Positions 42,716-54,221 of a stretch of DNA of 64,000 nucleotides are shown in pieces (the stretch's first letter is position 1; every line of letters begins with the position of its first letter). The DNA is from Adiantum capillus-veneris (lineage: Eukaryota > Streptophyta > Polypodiopsida > Polypodiales > Pteridaceae): positions 29,419,013 to 29,483,012 of the forward strand of contig CM043968.1 of assembly GCA_014529385.2 (NCBI GenBank), read 5' to 3'. The translations under genes were made by a program, and so were the position numbers. The notes beneath the pieces were generated by a model. It was given only the letters and a program-made list of their open reading frames with translations. It ran no database searches and was not told the DNA's origin.

Positions 42716-43154
42716 TTTAACTTTTTTTTGGAGAAGTTAATGGTAGAACTTACGTTGTACCTTGAAGTTCTCTTCATCTTATGAACCATGGATAGGTGGT
42801 CAGTGTTAGTGTTAGATGATGACTTTGACACTTTTGGATTTGTTAAAGTGTTATGTATCAGATAATCCAGGTTAGTGTGAGAAGTTATTTTCATTGGATG
42901 CGTTTTCTTACAAAAAAACATCATTCATATCTCAACTAGCAAGACACCTTTTGAGATTTTTGACGGAGCTAAGAAGCTTGGACAGCTATGGTGAGGGTGA
43001 TGGATGATGTTTTTTAGGCTAACAAGTATGTGGAAGATTTAGATGTGGCTTATGAGCAAGTGAAGAAAGTTGTTTAGAAAATCCATGATAAGTAGAAGAA
43101 AGCTGCAGATAAGCATCGACAATGAATTTATTCTAATAAGGGAGATTGGGTGCT

Positions 43155-43174
43155 TCTACACTTTAATCAATCCT
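43155..43174. other. 20-bp target-site duplication, left copy
   Basis: TCTACACTTTAATCAATCCT at 43155-43174 is repeated exactly at 43403-43422, flanking the insert at 43175-43402. Confidence 0.92.
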
Positions 43175-43402
43175 TTTTTTTTTAATAGCAAAACTCACAA
43201 TTGTGAGTGAATTATATTGAGCAGCCCAAAAAATTACAAGGTTTTGTCATGCTCATGTTGGGATCATAATTGCATCGGCTATCACGGCAGCCACCCCTAC
43301 AAACCCACCTCCATATCCTTGATACACAAGGTCCATACTCTTGTCATTCTGAAATTTTTTATTTACCGATGGCCAAGATTTGCCCCCATCCTAGGCATTC
43401 CA
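43175..43402 (-). mobile_element. 5'-truncated LINE or SINE insert with 20-bp duplication
   Basis: 228 bp between perfect 20-bp direct repeats. The plus strand starts with a T run (poly-A tail on the minus strand). The minus strand contains the phrase TTTTTTGGGCTGCTCAATAT near its 3' end, of the kind seen at LINE 3' ends. Long duplication plus poly-A is the signature of target-primed reverse transcription. It lies inside the decayed gypsy integrase C-terminus. Confidence 0.8.
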
Positions 43403-43498
43403 TCTACACTTTAATCAATCCTAATCTTCATGCATGAAAACGATACATTAGGTGCCCAAAATGACTATTTTGAGTGAAGCCATTAATTAGTTTGTTGT

Positions 43499-43611
43499 GG
43501 GGGGGGGGGGTGTGTGTGTGTGTGGGGGGGGGGGGGGGATGAAAGGAAAAGGGAAGGGTGGGGGAAAAAAGGGAAAGGAGAAGGGGGGGGCGGAAGGTAG
43601 GGTGGGTTTTT

Positions 43612-43643
<32 letters not shown>

Positions 43644-43650
43644 GGGGGAG
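43499..43650 (+). repeat. G-rich low-complexity tract
   Basis: About 150 bp dominated by G on the plus strand: G12, (TG)6, G16, several G3-G8 blocks and a run of about 29 G at 43614-43642. It can form G-quadruplexes; part may be a sequencing or assembly artefact. Confidence 0.85.
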
Positions 43651-44234
43651 TATTAGTTCTTTTTAGTGCTTAAGGGAACCCCTAAGGACAGCATAGGCAA
43701 ATAGCCTAATGGTTAAGCTTCAACTTTATACTATCTAAGTGTTGAGGTCAAATCCTAACCATTAGGATTGATTTTAAATTGTGAGTTGAATGGAGATGCT
43801 AATTGGAGATGCTAAAGCATCTTGAGAGATTTTATGTAAGTTTAAATTTGCAAGTGTTCTTATTATTTTTCTAATAAAAACAAGGGATCACTGACTTGCA
43901 TTTACTCTTAAGAGTATCTTAGGTGTGTAATAGATAAGAGAGGATGATCCTTATTTCTGTTACAATGAGAGAGTCATTTAGTATGATAGTGTGTGATTTT
44001 ATCACTTGTTTGTTTTTTTTGTTGCTATGTATAGGACCCTTTTCCTTTTGATGGGAAGTTTTGAGTGATCGGTTTATGGAAATCGAGGATGGTTGGCTTT
44101 CTCAAAGGGGGTTATGTCTCTAACTGACAATGTGGTAGTTAGGGAGGCAACTAGAACCCTAGTTGGTCGGCCAAAACCTTAAATTATGAAACCCTAATTT
44201 CAAGAATCCCTAACTCTAATTTTAGCTCTAAAAA

Positions 44235-44258
44235 CCCTAACCCTAACCCTAACCCTAG
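44235..44258 (+). repeat. Interstitial telomere-like repeat (CCCTAA)
   Basis: Three exact CCCTAA units and a fourth CCCTAG, preceded by several dispersed AACCCTAA-like words between 44150 and 44235. The unit is the 6-base TTAGGG type, not the usual plant TTTAGGG. Confidence 0.8.
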
Positions 44259-44542
44259 AGGTGACATAGAAAGATGACTTGGAAATCAAAACAACAAAAT
44301 ACTAGCACATGATTTACGACATTAGCGATCTCAATACTAAGTACACAGTAGTTAATGCTCTGACATTATTCCCTAGACATGATTGATGGAGACTTGAGCA
44401 CTTTGTGTTAGATTTTGAGAGCTTTAATAAAAATTTAGGGTTTCCATTGCACAAATTAAGGCTTTAAATAGGTGTTCCATAGTCTCCACAACACTTGCAA
44501 CCTGAAAATAAGTGGGGAAAATTTCCATTTCAGACAATTTTT

Positions 44543-44582
44543 TGTGCGCATGCGCACGTGCTCACACACGCACGTGCACGTA
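44543..44582. repeat. Alternating purine-pyrimidine tract with palindrome
   Basis: About 40 bp almost entirely of alternating GC/AC/GT steps, including the perfect palindrome GTGCGCATGCGCAC at 44544-44557 and CACGTG at 44572-44577. Favourable for Z-DNA or a small cruciform. Confidence 0.7.
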
Positions 44583-44980
44583 AAAACATACAGCAATACA
44601 ACATGCACTTGAGCAAAACACTAAAAATTCTAACATTACTTATCTCATCTACTCCATCCTAAGCTATGATAGGAGTTTCTCCACTGCAATGAGGTTTCTC
44701 AGTTCCTTCAACTATCTCAAATACTATTTCCTAGCTGGATCCTTTTTTTCTTGGCAGTACTCACCAATTGATAAGTTAAAGTAAATTCAAACCAAAAAAA
44801 TTACAAGATACACTCATGCACATCATGTGCCATTAGAGCCTTTACAAACAGGCTCAATAAAACCCATACATCTCATAACCAAAAACATACACAAAAAGTA
44901 CCTAGCTGAATCCTGTACAAAATCTATGAAAAATAGGATTCAAAATCTATGAAAAAATAGATGGATGTGTAAATGACTTC

Positions 44981-45020
44981 TACATGGTCTAGCTATCTTT
45001 TGTTTTTGCTAGACCATGTA
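44981..45020. other. Perfect 13-bp hairpin
   Basis: TACATGGTCTAGC (44981-44993) and its exact reverse complement GCTAGACCATGTA (45008-45020) enclose a 14-base T-rich loop. No T run follows, so it is not an obvious terminator; it may be the relic of a foldback insertion. Confidence 0.85.
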
Positions 45021-47092
45021 GCAAGCTAGGTGTTTTTGTTTTCGGAGTCGGGTAGGGTATGCCCGGCCGCTCCCCTCATACACCAAAAAGTATACAAGAA
45101 GAACGACCAAGACTATGCACCCAGAAACCGAAGGCAGACGCCTCTTGCATGGTCCATAGCCAATTTGACAAGTGATTGAAGTTTCCATTTCTAGCACAAC
45201 CATTCTTGCAACTCAATTGGCTTATAGGTGTTTTAATCCAACAATAGATTTCTTAGACTTGGAGTCCATTTGGCTTTCCGTGCTTTTTGGGGGGGGGGGG
45301 GGGGGGGGGAAGGCACGTAGCAGTTTTGTATGCCAAATGTATGGTCTCGACCTCTGCACTCAATAAGAGTCCTTGGGCTAGCTAGTAAACCAATGAAAAC
45401 CATGGACCATAAGTTATTTTTCAAGTTTTCTGATGTTAGATGGTTATGTAGGGCTTACATCCTTGAGAGTCCCACTACCTTCTCCAAAATCTATTTAGAT
45501 TTCCAATGGTTGAATGACTTCTTGGGGGAGTCCACCTTCAAATACGCAAATATGTAAGTGGAGCATGTGAGTTCATCAAGAGAGCTTTTACTTTCAAGAA
45601 AGTTACATGCTTGCATTTATAGAACGGGTTTCGAATATTAGTTATGAACACAAGAAAATGTCTTTGTAGAAACAATTTTTTAAAAATTTCCATTATACAT
45701 GTCATATTGAGCCCCCACGAATGACGTTGGGACCACCATAGGATGCTCAAGTGGTGCTTTGCAACCTATCCTTCACGACCCAAGCAAAATTGGCAACAAG
45801 TTCACACAGGATTCTTTGAAGGAGTTAAAGATTGGTTGCGAGGATAGTTTGACAAAAAACACATATTAAGGAATTTTGGAAAAAATGCACAAATTTGGAA
45901 CAATTCTTTCGATCACAAGTTTTTTCTTGTGGGAGAGAATACATGTGGTATGTTGTTGCAAATAAGAAATTTGTGGAGCATCCTTCAGTATATGGTAATG
46001 TTTTTAAAGGTTCTCTTTAACAATAGTGTTTGAAATACTAAAACACTAACTTAGGACTTTTGGAAAAAATGCACAAATAAGGGACCAATTTTCTTGTGTT
46101 CGTCTCAACACTAGAGCATACTATATGAGGTTTTTCTAACTCATTGAAGCATGGTTGGAGATGTGATTTGTAGACTGTGCTCACATGTATGAGTGGAGAC
46201 TTATCCATGTACAAACCAGATGTGCAAGAAAAAAAAGAAAGAGAAAAAAGAAAGAGGGTTTTTGAGAGGTTAAAGTCTCATATTGTAGACATTCAAAAGA
46301 AAATTATAGCAGAGTCAACGTGGTCATAGTTTGAGTGTGAGAGAAATAGAAAGGCTACCTCTTTCAAAGTAATAGCTATGTTTCATTCGCACATAGCTTT
46401 GAAAAAAAAAAATAGAGATCTTAACGTTCATCATGAGAAGAACTAAGCTAGAGATGACTTGGTCCTAACTTGTATGTAGTAAGTGGAAAGCAAAAATTGA
46501 GCTAGATAGATTTTAGACGTCATCTTGTACTGAATCAACAAAAAATAATGGAGTTGAAAACTTAAGCAAAAACTCACTAGCTCCACTCTGTTTCATTAGA
46601 TCAAATCTCTCTAGATTCCCCTGAGTCACTAAGCTTTCACTACAAAAATCCCATGAAAGGATTTTTTCAAATTTGACAATCGAGCTCACGACTTGGCGCC
46701 AACAAGTTTAAGACACTCCACCTTGCATAGCTCCATGCAACACCTGTGAGAGCAAACATTAAAAAAACTTACCCCCCTTCACCTTTATTTGGCACGTGCC
46801 AACCTTGTATTACCTGCTTTGGATTGCATGGTATCTGCTTCGTATTACTTGTCACATCCCAACTCGCCTTTCATTTCACTTCAATCCATTTATTTTTTGA
46901 TGAAAATCTCCAAGTAATTCCCATTAAAAAGAAATGGGTACTTCACTACTTGGAAGAGTTCTTTGAAATGCTACAACAATTAAAGATTTAAAGCAAAGTT
47001 TTATCACTTCAAAACATAAATGTCTTGAACAATATCATGCTGCGTCTAAAGGTGAACATATCTTGAGCTACCTCGGTTGGATACTTGGGACT
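45021..47092. other. Non-coding interval
   Basis: No recognisable coding family on either strand. It includes a run of 21 G at 45289-45309 and AT-rich sequence with two similar phrases (TTAGGAATTTTGGAAAAAATGCACAAAT near 45868 and TTAGGACTTTTGGAAAAAATGCACAAAT near 46050) that hint at a degenerate tandem duplication of about 180 bp. Confidence 0.5.
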
Positions 47093-47678
47093 TTAATGAT
47101 CATTTATACTACCACAAGAAGCTTTTGATCCATTCCCATTGTGGATTACCACACCGTCATGAGTTTCTATCACTATCCCCAAGTAATAACATCTTTGTCC
47201 TTTACCGCGAATACAATGGGGGCAAGCTCTGAGGCAGGAGATAATAAAGTTTGATCTATAACAAGCTCTTGGTGCTTTCCCATTACACTTTCCACAACAT
47301 GGTTTAACACAATACCATGAGTTCCTGTCCCTAGTCCAACTACAACTATCTAGTATGTGGTCCCTTTCTAGCAGTAGCTCATCATATTGAACGCTGAAGG
47401 TTGATACATGAAAAATAGTCCCTTTTTCATCTGAAAAAGTGTCTAAGAGGCCTTTCACACAAGCCCTTGTGGATTTCCAAACCAATCCAACTCACCTTCC
47501 CACTGTGAATTTCAAAATTGCATGTGCAAACTTCGCTTGCATATTTTGTTTGGGAAATTTTTGTTGCAACAACAATGAATGGGTGCACATCCTTAGCTCG
47601 GTGTGGTATCAATGTTTGTAGGTAGTGAAGAATGGAGTTGTAGAATAATGCATCCATAAAGGCTCGATAATTGCACAT
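47093..47678 (-). pseudogene. Cysteine-rich reading frame of unknown family
   Basis: Two overlapping minus-strand frames (47678-47427, 83 codons; 47485-47093, 130 codons) appear to be one coding region with a shift near 47480. The second has a Cys-rich part, CVKPCCGKCNGKAPRACY followed by CLRACPHCIRGKGQRC (about 47310-47190), reminiscent of a zinc-binding domain, and ends at a TGA at 47093. I recognise no family. No intron signals were established. It could be a captured exon, a decayed gene or a chance frame. Confidence 0.3.
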
Positions 47679-47926
47679 ACTAGCACACCACCAAACTCTA
47701 GAACGAGCATTGCTAAATTGTAGACACTTATCAAAATGATTTCATGTTGAATCCCTAGAAAACTTCTTGTGTACTTGAAGGTCGTGGCTTGAGATGTAGC
47801 ACAAACTTAAGTTCGAGAGGATGGTTGCAAGCTTCAACTTACGGTGCTATTAGTTTTAACAGGGCTTGATGCCACGCACTAGAGAAACATTAGATTTGAA
47901 TTCAAAATTCAAATTAAACCATACAT

Positions 47927-48730
47927 TTAGGAATTCCTTACATCACACCTTACGTCATTGCTTGCTCTAGAGCTAGCCATCGCTTTGACTACCTGCATGC
48001 ATGTATGAGGGCTCTCCCAAGACCCTGTAAAGGGCATTCCATTTGCGAGCCTTTGGTTAGGAGAGGTAGAGGACCATGTGATGCTGTCATGTAGAGCACA
48101 GGGGGTCTGTGTGAAGGCGGGGACTTCTGCAGTGTTGCTTGAAGGGGCACCCCTCCCCGTGCTGGGCAGCATCTGCAAGGTACCATGCATAGCCAATGCT
48201 GCTAGGCCCAGGGCCGCTCTGTATGCTGCACCAATCCGCTGGCATCTCCACTAATGCTCCAGAAAGCATAGCCCACAGAGGCTTTTGAGGTATGGCGCAC
48301 TGGTGGAGATGGTGAAGGAATCATAAAACACAACTTGGTTATGAAAGGCAAGGGAGCTCCAGAAGCATGTAAAGATGAGGAATTTTGTAGTGCCGCTTGC
48401 AGGGGTTGAGCTTCTCCACAAGGATCCCTCTTCACAAAGTTTTGTAGCACGACCTTCTCCTTTGAATTATGCAAGCCTCTAGCTTCACTAGAGAATGGAC
48501 CCATGACTGCTTGAAGAAATCAGTGCTGGTAAGCCTCTTTACTGCCATCTAGACGAATGCACGGCTATGGGGCAAGCAACAAATGACTTAAAGGGACCTC
48601 TCATTGCACCTTTACGTGCTGCCAGTCTACCCGAGTTTGTCACCAGAGCTCCCGCTTTTGCTACTTGTTTACCTTCCAAGGCTCCCACTTGCTGGCAAAA
48701 ACCATTGCCTATTGCACCACCCTCACACAA
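47927..48730 (-). other. GC-richer segment with overlapping weak ORFs and internal repeat
   Basis: Minus-strand frames of 60-100 codons overlap here but share no known motif. Two segments, about 48060-48160 and 48300-48410, are loosely similar (GGGACTTCTGCAGTGTTGCTTGAAGGGG against GGAATTTTGTAGTGCCGCTTGCAGGGG), suggesting an old duplication of about 240 bp. Codon-like composition is weak; no function is proposed. Confidence 0.3.
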
Positions 48731-49185
48731 CTCGTGTCTTGCAGCATCGTACTACCTACTGGCAATATAGCATTGTCTTTCCTCATACCCCACTAAACCT
48801 CCCACCTATTGTCAACCACCACCGCCTATTGCATCACCGACACATAACTTATCGATTCATAGCATCTCCATGCACCTGCTTGGTGGCACTGCTCAAAAGC
48901 GTTTACTAGGTAGCCACCAGTCACACTCTAGTTTCATCCTAAAGCTATGACCACATGAGTGGCGTGGAATGATGGATTTTTCACTGCCTGCCTCCAACAA
49001 GGATCACCTAGATGCAACCATGTCAAGACATGGGATGAGCAACCTTGCCAACTCTACCCCTTGTGTTCGTGACAATAGGTGACTATGCCTATGTGCGCCA
49101 AAGGCATGTACGATATGTATAGGCTTTAGAGTGCAGGGCTAAGTAGGTGCAATTGACGTAGAATCCCACACTTGTATTTTGATAG
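48731..49185. other. Non-coding interval
   Basis: Contains loosely repeated CCTATTGCACCAC/CCTATTGCATCACC phrases (48708, 48824) with ACTTGCTGGCAA/ACTACTGGCAA-type spacers. No gene seen. Confidence 0.4.
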
Positions 49186-50170
49186 AGGCTCCTATTTAAG
49201 AAGCTTGAGCCTCTACCTTAGGGGAGGCTCGAACTTAAGTTCGAGTCTCTAAGCATACTCGAAGGGAGAGGTTTGAGCTTAGCCTTAGTAAAGATTTGAA
49301 CCTCTTCTTTTTGGAGATTCAAATTTAAGTAGCTTGATCCTCTATGTTAGAGTATGTTCAAACTAAGCCTCAAAGAGAAAGTCTTGGACTTAACTTTAGT
49401 AAATACTAAAATATTTGCTATAGTAGAGGCTCAAATTTAAGTAGTTGAAGCCTCTGTCTGAGATGATGCTCGAAGTTAAGTTCGAGCCTCTAAGAACCCT
49501 CAAAGAGAGGCTTGAAATTAACTTTAAATAGGCTCAAATTTAAGTAACTTGCTTCTCTACCCGAGAGGAAGCTCGAACTTAAGTTCGAGCCTCTAAGTAG
49601 TCTCAAGTAAAGAGAGACGCTTAAACTTAACCTTAAATAGGTTTTAAACTTGTGTTTCACTAGAGGATCAAAATTAAGTAGATTGAACCTCTACCTTAAA
49701 GGAGGTTCAAACTTAAGTTCGAGCCTCCTATAAGAAACTGTGGTGGGAGAGTCTTGAACTTGACATGAGTAAATACTTGAACATATGCTTTAGTAGTAGA
49801 GGCTTAAATTTAACTAGCATGAGACTCTACCTCAAAGGAGAGTTTGAGCCTCTAAGCATCCTTGAAGGGAGACATTAGAAATTAACCTTAATAAAGGCAT
49901 GAACTGTGCTTCAATACATGCTAAAATTTAAGTAGCTTGAGCTTCTACTTAGAGGAGGACATCGAGCTTCTAAGCAATCTCAAAGCGAGAGGCTTGAACT
50001 TAATTTTAGCAAAGGGCTAAATTTGTGCTTCTTTAGAGGCTCAAATTTGAATATTTTGAGCCTCTACATTAGTGGAGGTTGGAACCTAAGTCCAATCTTC
50101 TAAGCTAGACGCTCAAACTTAAGTTTGAGGCTCTACCTCATAAGAGCAAGAGTCTTGAATTTAAGTGGTT
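49186..50170. repeat. Degenerate tandem array (about 8 units of 105-135 bp) with palindromic core
   Basis: Units start near 49186, 49315, 49427, 49530, 49663, 49798, 49917 and 50035. Each opens with GAGGCTCAAATTTAAGTAGCTTGAGCCTCTACC or a variant and most continue with CTCGAACTTAAGTTCGAG, a perfect palindrome in the best copies (about 49228, 49580), then CCTCTAAGC and a GAGAGGCTTGAACTTAACCTTAGTAAA-like half. Copies differ by substitutions and small indels. Both halves hold inverted TTCGAG/CTCGAA motifs, so each unit can fold. Confidence 0.85.
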
Positions 50171-50760
50171 CATGGGTCTTGATTTGTGGAGGTTGAAACT
50201 TAAATATTTTCCTTAAATCCATGATATGGAGATTTTAAGTAAAGTTCAAGCTTCTTCTTGAGTGGAGACTCACATTTGTATGCAAATTTAGGACAATCAT
50301 GTGGGGAGTTGTACTTGAACTTCAATCTTCTTCTTCAGTCCAAGACCCACATTCATACGCTAATTTAGAATAACAATTTGAAGATTTATACTTGAAGTTC
50401 AAGGTTTTAGCAAGTGATTCTTGTGTAGCATTAGAGTGCGAGTCTAGCCTCATGAGCTCAATGAAGCCTACTATAACACATGTAGGTGAGCTTCAGACTA
50501 AAGCTTTGAGCCTCAACCCCATATAGTGGAATAGCATATGCAAGTTGACTTTCAGTATGGGAGGTTCAAGTTTATTGCGAGTGACATCCATATGTTAATA
50601 CAAGTCAAGGATATGAGCTTTCATACACAATGTTCTAGGTTTCTATCTTATGGGACTCAACCATAAGTTTGAGACTCACATCCATAAGTTGATGTAGAAC
50701 TATCATGTGAAGCTAGCCTAAAGCTACTGAGCTCATTATAGTTATCTATGTGGGAATACT
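50171..50760. repeat. Weaker continuation of the tandem array
   Basis: Looser repeats of about 90-95 bp with GAGACTCACATTTGTATGCAAATTTAGGACAATCATGTG-like phrases at about 50265, 50340 and 50665, each joined to ACTTGAACTTCAA. Probably a diverged extension or sister of the neighbouring array. Confidence 0.5.
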
Positions 50761-51637
50761 TGTGTGCACATCCTAACCATCATAAATCTTATTTTGCTAG
50801 AAATTGTTTGCTAAAAGCCTAATGCACAAAGGATGAGATAGATTTGACCCTAGTCAAGTAGCACAAGAACTTGTTGTGCTCTTTGCTTAAGATTAGTGCA
50901 TGCAGTTAGGATATTAGTTATAAACAAACCATTGAAAATGTGATGCATGTGAGGAACAAAAGGCTTCTTGTTGTGAAAGCATCTACAAATATCTCAAGAT
51001 AATGTTTTTTCCAAAGGGATCCATTGTGTGTCTTCAATGAGAATCATCATAGCGAAAACCTTCAAGAGTCCTTTGCAAATAAGGAGTTATAAGATAAATT
51101 GGAAAATAGATATGGAGGATTATGGGTGATAAAGATATAAAATGATTTTTTTGAGCCTATGGGTAGGACAATGTTTGGGTGCTTGCATAATCTGATTCCA
51201 ACATCAAATGTGGTTACAAGTCGCTAAATATCCAATGAGGTTTAAGCAACCATTGTGATTCATTGAGACCTTAATGTGACATGGCATGGTTGTGAATAAT
51301 TTTGAGGTCCCATTCTACAACCAAGATTAAGGAGTGTATTTTAATCCAAAAAATCAATGTTTCTAACCAAAGTAATGATACTTTGGATTCACTTCTTTTA
51401 ACAAAAAGTTTACTAAACCAATGTAATGTTAAATTCCTTTGCATCTATGCATATGATTTTATAAATTGCATCTCATTGTTACTATTTTCCAAGGCTACAT
51501 CACTTTGATTGATTAAAAAAAGTCACATCAAGTAATCAAGGTTTTTGCATGTATTATTTATCATGCATGAATTGGGTCTTATTAAACACAATGTGCATTT
51601 TTTAAATATGTACGATTATTGATCTGGGGGGGGGGGC

Positions 51638-51676
<39 letters not shown>

Positions 51677-52539
51677 GTATTTGGAGTTATAATTTTATGA
51701 GAATAATAAATCAAAATTCTAATATGACTAAAATTAGTCATTGGCATGGTGCCAATTCTCTGTGGGAATGGCACTTAGTATCCTGGTTTCATTCCTCCAC
51801 AATTGTGTAGTAAAATAACATTAGCCGTGTTAAGAAGGAAAATCATGACATGGTTATTTGGATGAGCTTATCTAGAAACTTGAATTATTGTGGTGAAACA
51901 ATCTAGCAATAGTGAAATAGATTACATATTGAATCAATAAAGAGTGCAAAAGTTCAGGCATTTTCATGAATGAGAGCATGATGGCATTTGGTATGTGTAC
52001 CCAAAGCAAGAAATAAATGATAATATTGGGTTCACACTTATTTCATCTATTTGAGATACCATCAATTCCTATATTACCTTTAAGTTTTTTTTATTTCACT
52101 ATTGATGACTGATTTTTTTTGTGATTTATTAATTTCTTGCAATATGTGATTTATTAATTTCTTGCAATATGTGATTTCTATATTTCTAGTATTGCTAAGA
52201 CTTGTTTGTTTTGATAATACAATTTAATTATATCAATGTCACTTGTTATCTTGGTGTTTCTAAGCACACATTCTTTTGGGATCCCATCAATTCTAGTTAA
52301 TGAAATCATATCAATGTTGCAATGAAAATCTCTTCATTTCATGTATTTTTTTCACGTGGAAAAGTGATAGTGCAAGATAAATTTAAAGGGAATGCTACCA
52401 ATGTTGCCACACTTGATTTATACATTCGTGTAATTTTATGCAAAAACACTCTTATAGTTGCTGAACGAGGGATACATTTCAATGCCATAACCAAGTGATG
52501 AAAAAAAATGCTAGCTAAAACTACACAATAGTACTTAGA
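50761..52539. other. AT-rich interval without gene; (GA)n at 51640-51673
   Basis: Nothing recognisable as coding. It holds a G11 run followed by a (GA)17 microsatellite (51626-51673) and a short direct duplication of TGTGATTTATTAATTTCTTGCAATA (52120 and 52145, period about 25 bp). Confidence 0.6.
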
Positions 52540-52735
52540 TTTCAAGTATCCTCGACAGAAATGGGACTTGAATATCTCCCAAAATTCCTAAATATGTCTT
52601 AGAAGCTAAAAAGATATGCTTTCAAGACATGCTTGCCAAACACAGAAAAGATTTTTCATTTGCGCCTTATGAGATAGGGTGTGTTGATCCATCCATTGTT
52701 GCTCCTATGGTGATCTGCCTCATGTACCTTGGAAC

Positions 52736-54221
52736 TTGAGGCCTATTTCCGTTCCAAAGGATCATTTGCCAAAACTCATTGAGTGTCTTAATGAAAAGAT
52801 CAAGATGGGTATTTTGGAGCCTTCTTGTGCTTCATATTCAAATAGGTGGTTCACAGTTTCAAAGAAAAATGGTTCTTTACGCTTTATTCAGGATATGAAA
52901 CCTATAAATAAGGTGACAATCAGAAATGTGGGTATAGGGCCAGTTGTAGATGAATTTGCAGAGGCATTTGCAGGAAGGGCAATATATTCTATGGGAGATT
53001 TGTACTCAGGGTATGATCAGTTCCAACTAGCAATGAAAAGCAGGGACCTGACTACCATGAGGACACCTTTGGGTGTAGTAAGGATGTGCACCTTACCTCA
53101 AGGAGAAACTAATTTATTTGCGCATATGATGAATGGTATGAACAAAGTCCTACATGACTTCATACCTTAAACTACAATGCCTTTCCTTGATGATGTGCCA
53201 ATCAAAGGATGTGATGTAAGTGATATAAATATGGCTCTGGACTCGAGGGTGTGCTGCAAGGATGTGGAAAACCATATCAATGATTGTGATGAAATCTTGT
53301 CAAGATTGGAAGAGGTGAACCTTACCTTGTCTGGCCAAAAGTCAGTGTTTGGTGTGAATGAAGTTCTTAATGTGGGACATATGTGTCGGCCATATGGTAG
53401 AAGGCCTTGTCCTACAAAGATTAATGTAATTAAGAGAATGAAAGATAAATGTATAAATGTCACTGAGGTTTGAAGGTTCTTGGGTGCATGCGTGTCTTAT
53501 GTTATCTGGATTCCACATTATGCACATGTAGCAGAGCCTTTGTATCAGCTTTTGAGAAAGAGCAAAAGGTTTCAATGGGAAGAAATGCATACCCATGCCA
53601 TGAGAAAATTAAAGAAGTTGCTGCTTATGTCTCCAACTTTGAGGAAAGCAAACTATGAATGTGAAAGATGTGTAATTGTGACAATGGATACTAGCCCCAC
53701 AGAATTGGATGGGCAATTGGGCAAGATGATGATGATGATGGCAAGAGATATGTGGTGAGGTTTGGATGAAAAGTCCTAAGTGCCCGTCAACGCAAATATC
53801 CATAGGTAAAAGAGAGTTATGGGGATTAGTCACAGCTTTGAAATGTGACAAAGAGTATTTGATAGGAGCAAATGTAATAGTGGAGACTGATTGTCTACCC
53901 CTTCTTGGAATGATCACAAGCTGCTCAACTCCCAACATTGCTATGTTGAGATGGAGTGCCTACATAAAGTCCTTGAATCCAGAATTTAAGCATATTGTAG
54001 GGAAAGATAATCCAGTTGCGGATATGCTTTCAAGAGCAAGGTATGAAAATGAAGAAGACATGGTTGTTGAGGGCGATGATGTAGGCACACAGTTCTATAG
54101 TATCTCTCATGCCAAGGGTGATCATGTTTGCCTGTCAAATACACTTGAGTCATTTATAGAGGACCTATATCAAGGTGACCGATTGCTCATTGGACGCTAT
54201 CTGAGCACTTTGACAAGGTAA
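52736..54221 (+). pseudogene. RT and RNase H of the 52.5-kb gypsy element
   Basis: Open blocks at 52736-53170, 53177-53473 (same frame, separated by one TAA at 53168), 53480-53758 and 53766-54221. RT: fingers SKKNGSLRFIQDMKPINKVT, YSGYDQFQLAM, DLTTMRTPLG, TLPQGETN, catalytic PFLDDV at about 53180, thumb NVGHMCRPYGRRP. RNase H: VTMDTSPTELDGQLG at about 53680, KRELWGLVTAL at about 53810, VETDCLPLLGM at about 53880, GKDNPVADMLSRARY at about 54000. These would copy RNA and remove the template. The RT palm stop is consistent with CAA or GAA to TAA. Confidence 0.85.

Larger units (their letters stand above)
41640..43170 (+). pseudogene. Gypsy pol fragment (RNase H and integrase), deleted and interrupted
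   Basis: Plus-strand. RNase H pieces at 41650-42150: ERRRKAFQLLKKNLT, CDACGND, VISYERN, ATIRALQSWKHYLLGADLIVQ, SQAKILEKHL, VLGTKNVLVDALSRQPHVV. The integrase core starts at 42180 (APWGIIAMN, GTWTIVDRFSKQAHFI) and runs to KYHGIPKSIV at 42371; the finger is deleted. An insertion follows (42371-42715) and integrase resumes near 42715 (LKFSSSY, in broken frame), then SKTPFEIFDGAKKLGQLW at about 42945 and ADKHRQ ... GDWVLLHFN at about 43110-43165. The family resembles chromovirus integrase. A local 62-bp duplication (41778-41886) and several stops disable it. Confidence 0.8.
43651..44980. other. Non-coding interval with telomere-like and alternating repeats
   Basis: No gene recognised. Contains short duplicated AATGGAGATGCTAA (43790 and 43802), a telomere-like run at 44235-44258 and an alternating purine-pyrimidine stretch at 44543-44582, both listed separately. 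Confidence 0.6.

Noticed and set aside
44235-44258. Chromosome end
   Set aside because: Only four units, flanked on both sides by ordinary sequence; interstitial.
49186-50170. CRISPR array
   Set aside because: Units are 105-135 bp, degenerate, with no spacers of constant length, in a plant nuclear context.
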